A DNA stretch of 6,787 nucleotides from Candidatus Magasanikiibacteriota bacterium (GCA_012800155.1 JAAZJX010000001.1:1-6787); one strand, 5' to 3'; positions 1 to 6,481 are shown, numbered from the stretch's first letter. Notes: a model not told the origin generated them from the sequence alone. A program made the numbers and translations.

Positions 1-1
1 A

Positions 2-118
2 CTTCTCTATGCAACACTGAACAAAATTGAATTAAGCGTAATAATAAGATTGATGATTCAAGCTATGGCAAAAATTGCCAAGATGTTTGTAGTTGGTGTT
101 GATAGTTTAGTAAAGTAG
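2..118 (+). CDS. C-terminal tail of an unidentified upstream gene (5' end outside window)
   Basis: Reading from base 2, a frame stays open for 38 codons and ends in TAG at 116-118, only four bases before the ATG of the methyltransferase gene. The peptide is mostly hydrophobic/amphipathic helix (it includes AMAKIAKMFVVGVDSLVK) with no motif I recognise. The tight spacing fits an operon with the R-M genes, so this could be the end of a co-transcribed accessory gene. A 38-codon open stretch in AT-rich DNA is only modest evidence of coding, and no start is visible, so the function is unknown. Confidence 0.4.
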   Translation, partial: LLYATLNKIELSVIIRLMIQAMAKIAKMFVVGVDSLVK

Positions 119-122
119 AAAT

Positions 123-1538
123 ATGAATAGATCAACTTTAAGTAAACAAATAAATAAAGAGCAGATTGATAGTTTGAAAAATAACACGAAAGCTTTTTTA
201 ACATTTTTGCAAACTAAAAATGACGGCACTATTATTTATGTGTTGGAGAAGTTAGGTCGGTTGAAAAATGGATATAGCAAACAACCACTTTTGAATTTAT
301 TAAATAACAAAAATGAAACTATAAGATCTCTTGCTTTGAAAAATCTTGCAAAAATTGGCGATGTTTCTTTGCTAGATACTTTCGTAAAATTTGCAAAACA
401 AGATGAAAGCACTGAAGTTAGAAGAGAATCGGTTTCTGCTATTGGCCGATTAAGAAACGAGAAAACTATTCCTGTCTTGATTAAATTACTGTCAGATAAA
501 GACCCAAAAGTTGTGATGCAAGCCATTCGTGGATTACTTGTTTTTTTAAATCATGATCAAGTTAAAAAAGAGTTGTCTAGATTACTCAATCATCCAAATG
601 AGTTAATAAAAGAGGTCATAAATAAGGAAATTAATGGTGTAAGTTATGGTTCACAAAATAGTGGTAAGCACGATGAATTCCCTAAATATTTAAAAAATAC
701 TATTGTTCAAGGGGATGTTTTAGAAACATTAAAATATGTTCCAGATGAGTCTGTTCACTTAACCTTTACTTCTCCGCCTTATTACAATGCTAGAGATTAT
801 TCAATTTATCAAAGTTATGATGAGTATTTAAAATTTTTAGAGAAAGTTTTTAAAGAAGTTCATCGGGTTACAAAAGAAGGTAGATTTTTTGTACTTAATA
901 CTTCACCAATTATAATTCCTAGAATAAGTCGTGCCCATGCAAGTAAAAGATATCCTATCCCATATGACATTCATCCTTTTTTAGTCAAAATGGGTTGGGA
1001 GTTCATCGACGATATAGTTTGGATGAAACCTGAAGCAAGTGTTAAAAATAGAAATGCAGGATTTTTACAACATCGAAAACCATTAGGCTATAAACCCAAC
1101 GCAATTACTGAAATGTTAATGGTTTATAGAAAAAAGACAGATAAACTAATTGACTGGAATATGCATCAATATAGTTGGGATAAAATAAAGAAAAGCAAAG
1201 TTCAAGATAAATACGAAACTACAAATGTTTGGCGTATAGATCCTACTTTCGATAGGATCCACAGTGCTGTTTTTCCAATGGAATTATGTAATAGGGTTGT
1301 AAAATATTATTCTTTTGTTGATGATTTAATTTTCGATCCATTTGCAGGAAGTGGAACATTGGGAAGAACTGCTGCTAATCTTAATAGAAATTTTTTCTTA
1401 ATAGAAAAAGAAGTAAAGTATGTAAATAGGATGAAAGAAGATTTAATTAAACAAGATGATTTATTCAATCAAAAGAATAATCAGCCAAATTTTACTGACA
1501 TAAAAAATTTTATAAAAATAATTAAGGAAAATATATGA
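123..1538 (+). CDS. HEAT-repeat-fused site-specific DNA methyltransferase (N4-cytosine or N6-adenine, beta-type motif order)
   Basis: This 471-residue protein should transfer a methyl group from S-adenosylmethionine to an exocyclic amino group in DNA, protecting sites from the endonuclease encoded next to it. Residues ~32-168 are helical repeats of HEAT type (e.g. IRSLALKNLAKIGD, VRRESVSAIGRL, VVMQAIRGLL). The catalytic part starts near 193 with IVQGDVLETL and TSPPYY at 216-221 (motif IV). The SAM-binding motif I DPFAGSGT lies late, at 405-412, followed by FFLIEKE. Motif IV before motif I is the beta-class order, and SPPY rather than DPPY favours N4-cytosine methylation without proving it. 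Residues ~222-400 between the motifs should include target recognition. The ATG sits 4 nt after the preceding frame and has no strong Shine-Dalgarno, so coupling is likely. The HEAT part is unusual for a type II methylase and may bind DNA or a partner (inference). All key motifs are intact. Confidence 0.9.
   Translation: MNRSTLSKQINKEQIDSLKNNTKAFLTFLQTKNDGTIIYVLEKLGRLKNGYSKQPLLNLLNNKNETIRSLALKNLAKIGDVSLLDTFVKFAKQDESTEVRRESVSAIGRLRNEKTIPVLIKLLSDKDPKVVMQAIRGLLVFLNHDQVKKELSRLLNHPNELIKEVINKEINGVSYGSQNSGKHDEFPKYLKNTIVQGDVLETLKYVPDESVHLTFTSPPYYNARDYSIYQSYDEYLKFLEKVFKEVHRVTKEGRFFVLNTSPIIIPRISRAHASKRYPIPYDIHPFLVKMGWEFIDDIVWMKPEASVKNRNAGFLQHRKPLGYKPNAITEMLMVYRKKTDKLIDWNMHQYSWDKIKKSKVQDKYETTNVWRIDPTFDRIHSAVFPMELCNRVVKYYSFVDDLIFDPFAGSGTLGRTAANLNRNFFLIEKEVKYVNRMKEDLIKQDDLFNQKNNQPNFTDIKNFIKIIKENI
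1524..1528 (+). promoter_or_regulatory. Ribosome binding site of the endonuclease gene
   Basis: AAGGA lies about 6 nt before the ATG at 1535, inside the end of the methylase gene. It is clearly better than anything before the methylase start, so the endonuclease can be translated by re-initiation at the ATGA overlap or independently. It decides the start codon chosen for the endonuclease. Confidence 0.65.
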
Positions 1539-2455
1539 CAATAACAGAACAAGTTGCTAAAAATATAATTAAGAAATTGTTGAAAGGTAAAGATTATAGA
1601 ATTGAAGTTGTAACATTGATAAACGCTGAATTTTTACAATTCGCAATTGATTTTTTTAAATGTATTGTAGATGCAAAATTAAAAAGTAAAGATATTACTG
1701 TTGATTGGTATAAACAAACTTTTTTAAATCCAAATTTATCAGCTAAGGAAATTGCTATAAACTCCGGATTGAATAAAAAGACAATTCATAATATGTTTAA
1801 TTCCTCAACAAAGGAAATAGTGATTGATGCATCAAATGAACATTATGATTCATTATATGAATCTATAAAGAATTTGGTTGATACAGAACACGATCTTGAA
1901 CTTACTTTAACTATCAAATTCAAAGGCGTAAGTGTTGATTTAAATGTTAGTGAAAGTTTGATTGTAATAAATACTTTGGCAGTTAAAAGAGCAGAATTAA
2001 GAGGTGGGTTATGGAGTACTGCGGGAAAGAGAGTAGAAAAACCACTAATGCAAACTCTTTGTAAATTATATGGTGTTCCCGAAGCAAATTATGCTTTAAG
2101 GATAAAAGGCAAGGATATTGAAGAAGATGATTTTGAAAGAGAAATTGATTTTTATTTAATTGAAGGAACGAATCAATATAAATGCGAAGTAAAATTAATG
2201 GGAAGAGGAAATCCAGAAAGTGCAGATGCGGTTATCGCACGAGACAGTAAAGTTTTTATAGCTGACAAACTTTCTGACACCAACAAAAAACAATTAAATA
2301 GTTTAAAAGTTGAATGGGTTGAATTAAGAAGTGATAATGGATTTAAAAGATTTGATACAGTATTAAAAAATTTAAAAATTCCACATACAAAATTGCCTAG
2401 TAATATTGATAAAGAACTAGAAGTAGTTTTTAAGGATATTTTTAAATTTAAATAA
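1535..2455 (+). CDS. Type II restriction endonuclease, CfrBI-like, PD-(D/E)XK nuclease fold
   Basis: This 306-residue protein should cut unmodified DNA at the site protected by the upstream methylase. The likely catalytic core is ID205 followed twelve residues later by E218-V-K220 (CEVKLMGRG), the D...(E/D)xK pattern of the PD-(D/E)XK superfamily, then NPESADAVIARDSKVF. The central block around 148-180 (LAVKRAELRGGLW, STAGKRVEKPLM) and the overall pattern match what I remember of CfrBI-family endonucleases, whose founder recognises CCWWGG. I cannot run the search, and the site need not be the same. Residues ~67-90 (LSAKEIAINSGLNKKTIHNM) look like a helix-turn-helix. The start codon overlaps the methylase stop as ATGA, with a good AAGGA upstream, so translation is coupled. 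The protein looks full length, with the catalytic residues intact. Confidence 0.82.
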   Translation: MTITEQVAKNIIKKLLKGKDYRIEVVTLINAEFLQFAIDFFKCIVDAKLKSKDITVDWYKQTFLNPNLSAKEIAINSGLNKKTIHNMFNSSTKEIVIDASNEHYDSLYESIKNLVDTEHDLELTLTIKFKGVSVDLNVSESLIVINTLAVKRAELRGGLWSTAGKRVEKPLMQTLCKLYGVPEANYALRIKGKDIEEDDFEREIDFYLIEGTNQYKCEVKLMGRGNPESADAVIARDSKVFIADKLSDTNKKQLNSLKVEWVELRSDNGFKRFDTVLKNLKIPHTKLPSNIDKELEVVFKDIFKFK

Positions 2456-2456
2456 A

Positions 2457-2830
2457 AAGAATTTTCCTTCAAATTGGGCAGTAAAAAATAAAAATTGTAA
2501 AAATTATACTTTTAATAATGAATTTTTGGAATAAATGAATGGTGGACAATAAATGAAAGATATGGATTGGATTTTTAAAATTTGTTGTGGACAGAAAGAT
2601 TAAAAGATGAGAACGGTATTTAAGCACACTTGACACAAAAACCGTTAAAACTTGTTCAACAAGTTTTACTTTATGCAAGTAAAAAAGGCGATTTAGTTTT
2701 AGATCCATTTTTGGGAAGTGGAACAATGGCAGTTGTTGCAAAAGTTCTTGGTAGAAATTGGGTAGGAATTGAGAAAGAAAAAAAGTATGTTAAGTTAGCA
2801 AGTAATAGAGTTAAAAATTATGGAAACTAA
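2457..2830 (+). pseudogene. Degraded C-terminal remnant of a second DNA methyltransferase
   Basis: One frame from 2522 to the TAA at 2828-2830 reads like the C-terminal half of an amino-methyltransferase of the HPTQKPL type. It contains INEWWTINERYGLDF, a TAA at 2576, NLLWTERLKDENGI, a TAA at 2621, AHLTQKPLKLVQQVL, then motif I DPFLGSGT and WVGIEKEKKYV. Immediately upstream, 2457-2531 in another frame gives NFPSNWAVKNKN and NNEFLE, which would join on if one frameshift near 2530 is allowed; this upstream part is less certain. The N-terminal half with motif IV (DPPY/SPPY) is absent. The longest intact piece (TTG at 2630, 66 codons) keeps only the SAM-binding segment and cannot methylate alone. 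The remnant starts right after the endonuclease stop, which marks a recombination or deletion junction. It differs in sequence from the intact methylase, so it is not a simple duplication. Confidence 0.8.
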
Positions 2831-5078
2831 AAATAAAAAAGAGCTTACTTTCAAACAAAAAGTGTTTTTATATTTTTATAAAGCACAGCAATTTTTTTAT
2901 GCTAAGTGGTTTTATATCAAGAGAAAAGTAAAAAATTTTATTGATTCTATCCTTTTTTATTTTTTTTTGCTTGGTGTTTTGATATTTTTTCTGAATAAAT
3001 TTCTTACCTATTTTAACCCAAATATTTCTGAGGATAATTTGTATAGTTTTGCATTTGCTACCGCTGGAATTATTGGTGCGTCTATCGCGATTGTGTTCTC
3101 TTTCTCAACTTTTATCTTACAGAGCACGGCTGATTTGTTTTCTACACAGTATCTAAATAAATTTATTAAAGATGCAAAAGAAAAAATTTTCTTTTGGTTG
3201 TTAGTGTTTTTAACAATAGCCGCTTTTTTTACTCCGATTTTTCTTAAAAAGCATGTATTAGAAACTTTGATTATTATTCTATTCGTTGCTTTTTATCTAA
3301 TTTATACCCTCTACAAAGAATTAAGAAAGAGAATAAATCCAGAAACAACTCTTACAAAAATAAAAATTGACGCTATAAACCAGTTAGAAAAAATAAATAA
3401 AGGATTTAAAAAGTATGCTAATATTCAAAATAAAATTTTTCAATATAAAAAAGAGGGTAAAGATTTTTCCTTAGAGGTACAATATAAATTAAACCCTAAT
3501 TGGCATTTAATTATTTTAGAGAATGTAAAATATTTATTTGAAATTGGTTTACGATTATTGATAAAAAATGAAATAAATTCTTTTAATCTGACTTTAGAAT
3601 ACATTCATGACATATATTTAAAGCATTTAGATTTAAGAAATGAACATTTTATTAGGATGTCCGCTTCTTTTTTGGGGACATACTCCTTTGATGATGAGGG
3701 TTTTACGACACAAATACTTGAATATTTACAATCAATAAGTGATAGAATTATTCAAGAAAAAAGGAAAGAAAATATTTATTTTTTGTTAAAGATTTATGAA
3801 AGTATCTTAAATTATTCGTTAAATATAAAATATGTCGATAAAAATTTAGGTGTCTATAAAGATAATCCGTTATTGGATTTAATTTTAGTATATTACATAG
3901 GTTTTATTGAAAAATTATTAAAGTCAAAGGAAAATGATTGGATTTGGGAATCCATTAAATCTGTATCTAGTGTTTCAAATATGATATTACAAAAAACAGA
4001 TAACTATTTTGTGTGTAGTAAAATAAATCAAATAATAAGTAAAATCTTTATATCTTGCCTCTCTGAAAACCAAGAAACATTTTTAAAAGAACTTGTAAAT
4101 ATTTATTTTAATCAAATAAAAATTGCTTGGAATAAATACGAGTATAATGATATTTTTTGGAAATATTTATTTAAGAAGTTAAAGAAAAATGTTTTGCTAT
4201 TGTCCAAAACAAGCAATCTCAATTTATCGGTTAGCGATCTATTTACAAATTTTCATACTTGGCAAGTAAATATTATAAATTGGATTTTTGAATTAAAAGA
4301 GGTAAAAGAACAAAAAGAAAATTTGGATAAATCTATTAAACTATTGGAAAGATGGGGTGATTTTCTTTTTGATTTTGCTATAGATGTAGGGTTAGAGAAT
4401 AAACAAGTTGGATTGCCAATCATTCTATCAATAGACAATAATTTAAAGATTGTTTATAGGATAAAAAACAAATTTAAGGAAATGGATTTGGAAAAAATAT
4501 ATAAAACTCAATTCAATGCTTTAGGTTTGTATTTTCAAAAGACGAACAAAGTAAATAAAAGTTTCTTATTTAATCTTGAACAAGTTTTAGAAATTTTATT
4601 AAGAGAAATTTGTAATAACTTTAAGAATAATATTTTTGATGGTGGATATCTGGTAGATTTGTATGTTAGGTTAATAGAGCAACACTTTGAAAAAGCAACC
4701 CTCGGTTATGGTTATAATCATCCCCGAATAATAGAAAAATTGGTTTATTTAGGATTATTATTGTACAAATACAGGAAAACTAAAGAAGAAGAAAATGTTA
4801 TTGCTAAAATTGATGAATTAAACAAAAAATATTTAGAGCTTAATAAGGAATTTTTTGAGTTAAAGCGAAAAAAAGAAAATTTAATGGGTCCCGACGAATT
4901 TCAGTTGTGTAAAGAAATTTATGATTTAGAAAATGATTTATTTTCATATAATAACAATCACTTGATGGACATTAAATATATTTTGAAACAAGAAATAACA
5001 AAAGAAGATTGGGATGATTTTAAAAAGAAAATAAATCATTGCAAGGATATTGAATACAGAACGGTTCGCGGATTTTAA
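2820..5078 (+). CDS. Large multi-pass membrane protein with long helical soluble domain (DUF2254-like membrane region)
   Basis: This 752-residue protein is of unknown function. It has a basic, aromatic N-terminus (1-40), then four predicted membrane helices at about 41-63, 74-100, 122-142 and 147-166. Helix 2 and the loop after it (AGIIGASIAIVFSFSTFILQ, then TADLFSTQYLNKFIKDAK) resemble DUF2254-type proteins (ITLVALQLASSQFSPRLL-like). That resemblance is from memory and is moderate. The remaining ~580 residues are Lys/Asn/Ile-rich and mostly helical, probably cytoplasmic, with a likely coiled coil near 655-688 (AKIDELNKKYLELNKEFFEL). No nuclease, ATPase or protease motif is visible. The ATG overlaps the last 11 bases of the dead methylase and has no clear Shine-Dalgarno, so it was probably translationally coupled to that gene when it was alive. 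Its place behind an R-M system hints at a defence role, but this is inference only. Confidence 0.8.
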   Translation: METKNKKELTFKQKVFLYFYKAQQFFYAKWFYIKRKVKNFIDSILFYFFLLGVLIFFLNKFLTYFNPNISEDNLYSFAFATAGIIGASIAIVFSFSTFILQSTADLFSTQYLNKFIKDAKEKIFFWLLVFLTIAAFFTPIFLKKHVLETLIIILFVAFYLIYTLYKELRKRINPETTLTKIKIDAINQLEKINKGFKKYANIQNKIFQYKKEGKDFSLEVQYKLNPNWHLIILENVKYLFEIGLRLLIKNEINSFNLTLEYIHDIYLKHLDLRNEHFIRMSASFLGTYSFDDEGFTTQILEYLQSISDRIIQEKRKENIYFLLKIYESILNYSLNIKYVDKNLGVYKDNPLLDLILVYYIGFIEKLLKSKENDWIWESIKSVSSVSNMILQKTDNYFVCSKINQIISKIFISCLSENQETFLKELVNIYFNQIKIAWNKYEYNDIFWKYLFKKLKKNVLLLSKTSNLNLSVSDLFTNFHTWQVNIINWIFELKEVKEQKENLDKSIKLLERWGDFLFDFAIDVGLENKQVGLPIILSIDNNLKIVYRIKNKFKEMDLEKIYKTQFNALGLYFQKTNKVNKSFLFNLEQVLEILLREICNNFKNNIFDGGYLVDLYVRLIEQHFEKATLGYGYNHPRIIEKLVYLGLLLYKYRKTKEEENVIAKIDELNKKYLELNKEFFELKRKKENLMGPDEFQLCKEIYDLENDLFSYNNNHLMDIKYILKQEITKEDWDDFKKKINHCKDIEYRTVRGF

Positions 5079-5130
5079 TTCTTAACCCACCTTTACTTAA
5101 TTTGAGTTCCTGTTGTTTATTCACTTAAAA

Positions 5131-5144
5131 AAAGTTTAAACTTT
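5131..5144. repeat. 14-bp perfect palindrome
   Basis: AAAGTTTAAACTTT reads the same on both strands. It lies about 50 bp after the stop of the membrane-protein gene. There is no loop and no following T-run on the plus strand, so it is a poor terminator. It could be a binding site or simply chance in AT-rich DNA. Confidence 0.35.
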
Positions 5145-5208
5145 ATCCAAAAAACACCGCCAGTTAGGAAATGTCTTTGTTGATTCGTCTTTTACGAGGG
5201 CTTATTAG

Positions 5209-5370
5209 CCAATTTTTCAGAGCAATGATTTTATAAAAATTTCTAAAATTCCACAAGCAAGCGCTATGCGTTATATTAGAATTTTAGAAAAAAATAATGT
5301 GATTTCTTCTGATGGAAAAGAGCGTCATAAAACCTATTTCTTCAATAAATTGTTAAAGATAGTGGCTTAA
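5209..5370 (+). pseudogene. Remnant of the winged-helix C-terminus of a Fic-family protein
   Basis: After an in-frame TAG at 5206-5208, a 53-codon frame ends in TAA at 5368-5370. It reads PIFQSNDFIKISKIPQASAM, continues RYIRILEKNNVISSDGKER and ends HKTYFFNKLLKIVA. This is the typical winged-helix-turn-helix that closes many Fic proteins (P-x-F-x-x-x-D-F, a recognition helix with SAMRYIRILEKNNVI, a wing, then YFFN-LL). The Fic AMP-transferase motif HPFxxGNGR and everything N-terminal are missing. The only ATG in the stretch (5266) lies inside the recognition helix. Upstream of the TAG the same frame (5161-5205) no longer looks like Fic. Another small winged-helix regulator is possible, but the ending fits Fic best. 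Confidence 0.55.
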
Positions 5371-5386
5371 TAAGCAAATATCGTAT

Positions 5387-5414
5387 GTGATAGTTAAAAA
5401 TATTTAATTATCAC
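5387..5414. repeat. 28-bp near-perfect inverted repeat, operator-like
   Basis: GTGATAGTTAAAAA is followed directly by TATTTAATTATCAC. The two 14-base arms match at 12 of 14 positions, and one of the two mismatches would be a G-T wobble if folded. The arms contain two of the four copies of the TGATAATTAAAA-like element found in this stretch. There is no loop or T-tail, so a dimeric-protein binding site fits better than a terminator. Confidence 0.6.
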
Positions 5415-5509
5415 AAACAGCAAAATATGATAATTAAAATATTGTTAGTGTAATATATGAGACTAAGAAAAACGGTAGTGTAATAAAAGTGTAAATGTGA
5501 GAATTAAAA
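5388..5509 (+). repeat. Cluster of four TGATAATTAAAA-like 12-mers plus a repeated TAGTGTAATA
   Basis: Copies are at 5388-5399 (TGATAGTTAAAA), 5402-5413 on the opposite strand (TGATAATTAAAT), 5428-5439 (TGATAATTAAAA) and 5498-5509 (TGAGAATTAAAA). Each differs from the third copy by at most one base. A separate 10-mer, TAGTGTAATA, occurs exactly at 5446-5455 and 5476-5485. No coding sequence overlaps. Spacings are irregular, so this is not a CRISPR array. It could be the operator region of a lost regulator, or an iteron-like remnant. From 5371 to 5572 I see nothing else. Confidence 0.5.
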
Positions 5510-5572
5510 AACAACTTAATTGTAAATTGCAAAACCCTTCGTTCAAACTGCTTCTAAACTTTTTACCCAAAT

Positions 5573-5603
5573 AAAAAAACTCCGCTATTAGCGGAGTTTT
5601 TTT
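5573..5603. terminator. Bidirectional Rho-independent terminator
   Basis: Seven A, then CTCCGC, a five-base loop TATTA, GCGGAG, then seven T. The six-base GC-rich stem extends through the A/T runs to 13 pairs, and either strand ends in seven U. The minus-strand metalloprotease-like gene ends inside it: its last codons (KKLR) lie in the stem and its stop lies in the loop. On the plus strand it would also stop transcription running on from the membrane-protein gene. Confidence 0.9.
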
Positions 5604-6385
5604 ATTGGCCAAAAAATTATTTTGGAAATTAATAAATGAGTAAAAGAAATAATTGTAGCATAGGTGAATACCGCAATTAGAATACTTAACCATTTAGAAA
5701 GAGTGAGTACATAATTTGTTATATCTATTTTTATTAATAAAAATAGAATATTTAAGATAATAAGTACTATGACAATTAAAATAAAACCATACCATATTCC
5801 TTTTCTGTCTGGTTTGCTTGGAGCCATATGAGAAGCAATACAAAATGAAATATAGAGAAATAACCAAAACCAACCACTAGTGAGATTTTGCCAAGAAAAT
5901 AAAATACTAATACTTTCTATTACTCCTTTTAACATTCCTAAAAAACTATAATCACCAGTTAGAGGAGCAAAAACTTGATTACCATTAGGTAAAATAAATT
6001 TTAATAATAATACTAAAAACAAAGAACCAGAGATCATTGGAGCTGAGCCGATGAAAAAATTACCTACACTTTGATAAAAACTTTTTTGATTATAAGAATG
6101 ATGAACATAACCAAGTTCACCAGTTTGATAATTTGGTTTGAATAAAGCCATGTTAATAATTTTATGTCGAAATAATTTTGCAAAAAAAGCATGAGAATAT
6201 TCATGAAGGGGTGTGCCAATCCAAGCAGTCCAGAGAATTCCTTTCCAACCAACTGAGCGAAAATAATTTTTTTGTGTCCATTCTTGAAGTTTGGATAAAA
6301 CAAAACCAAAAGCAAAAAATATACCAAAAAGTCCACCGATTTGGATAATAACTGCTTTTACTAATTGAATAAGAAATTCTTGCAT
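5588..6385 (-). CDS. Integral membrane HExxH protein, M50-like zinc metalloprotease candidate
   Basis: This 265-residue polytopic membrane protein has predicted helices near 11-30, 47-66, 104-131, 172-187, 198-219 and 226-256. The motif HEYSH at 61-65, in GTPLHEYSHAFFAKLF, is an HExxH zinc site placed in or at a membrane helix, as in site-2-type proteases (M50) and related families. It is followed by GELGYVHHSYN (89-99) and the hydrophobic NFFIGSAPMISGSL. A second polar patch in the membrane part, SHMAPSKPDRKG (185-196), could give the third zinc ligand (H186 or D193), by analogy with the C-terminal Asp of M50 enzymes. The classical NxxPxxPLDG form is not present, so it is a divergent relative. 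A substrate cannot be told. It is a single gene with its own promoter and terminator. The start follows a TATAAT by nine bases with no Shine-Dalgarno, so translation is probably leaderless. Confidence 0.82.
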   Translation of the reverse strand: MQEFLIQLVKAVIIQIGGLFGIFFAFGFVLSKLQEWTQKNYFRSVGWKGILWTAWIGTPLHEYSHAFFAKLFRHKIINMALFKPNYQTGELGYVHHSYNQKSFYQSVGNFFIGSAPMISGSLFLVLLLKFILPNGNQVFAPLTGDYSFLGMLKGVIESISILFSWQNLTSGWFWLFLYISFCIASHMAPSKPDRKGIWYGFILIVIVLIILNILFLLIKIDITNYVLTLSKWLSILIAVFTYATIISFTHLLISKIIFWPIKKLR

Positions 6386-6394
6386 AATAAAATT

Positions 6395-6423
6395 ATTATA
6401 CCATATTTAAATTAAAAGGTTGA
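6395..6423 (-). promoter_or_regulatory. Extended -10 promoter of the HExxH membrane protein gene
   Basis: On the minus strand TGGTATAAT is an extended -10 element (TGnTATAAT), with TATAAT at 6395-6400. A 17-base spacer leads to TCAACC (6418-6423), a poor -35, which an extended -10 tolerates. Transcription would start near 6388, leaving about 2-4 nt before the ATG at 6385-6383. Confidence 0.7.
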
Positions 6424-6448
6424 CTTTTTTTAAAAAATAAGGTAATTT
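6420..6448 (+). promoter_or_regulatory. Sigma-70-type promoter of the gene at 6493
   Basis: TTGACT at 6420-6425 is followed after exactly 17 bases by TAATTT at 6443-6448. The -35 is one base off consensus (TTGACA) and the -10 two off (TATAAT). Transcription would start near 6455, giving a leader of about 38 nt. The -35 box overlaps that of the divergent promoter. Confidence 0.65.
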
Positions 6449-6481
6449 TATTATTGTTGCTGGACTTTTTCTTTTACAAAA

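Noticed and set aside
236..526. Minus-strand open frame inside the methylase gene
   Set aside because: It lies over the strongly coding HEAT region, with no Shine-Dalgarno or recognisable protein.
1535..1538. TGA recoded as glycine or tryptophan, as in some CPR and mollicute lineages
   Set aside because: The methylase ends at TGA exactly where a proper new start and Shine-Dalgarno occur, and tryptophan is encoded by TGG throughout.
2576..2623. Read-through or recoding of TAA in the second methylase
   Set aside because: TAA ends the endonuclease, the membrane protein and the HExxH protein normally, and the catalytic half is missing anyway.
2173..2741. Minus-strand open frames over the endonuclease end and methylase relic
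   Set aside because: The opposite strand carries clear methylase and nuclease motifs; these frames have low-complexity composition.
2630..2830. TTG-started 66-codon frame as a small functional gene
   Set aside because: It holds only the SAM-binding end of a methylase, and homology continues upstream through the stop at 2621. It has no Shine-Dalgarno, so it is part of the pseudogene.
5387..5509. CRISPR array
   Set aside because: Repeats are only 12 bases, irregularly spaced and in both orientations; no cas gene is present.
5463..5693. Minus-strand 76-codon frame across the terminator
   Set aside because: It runs through the strong terminator and overlaps the HExxH protein gene in another frame; nothing supports it.
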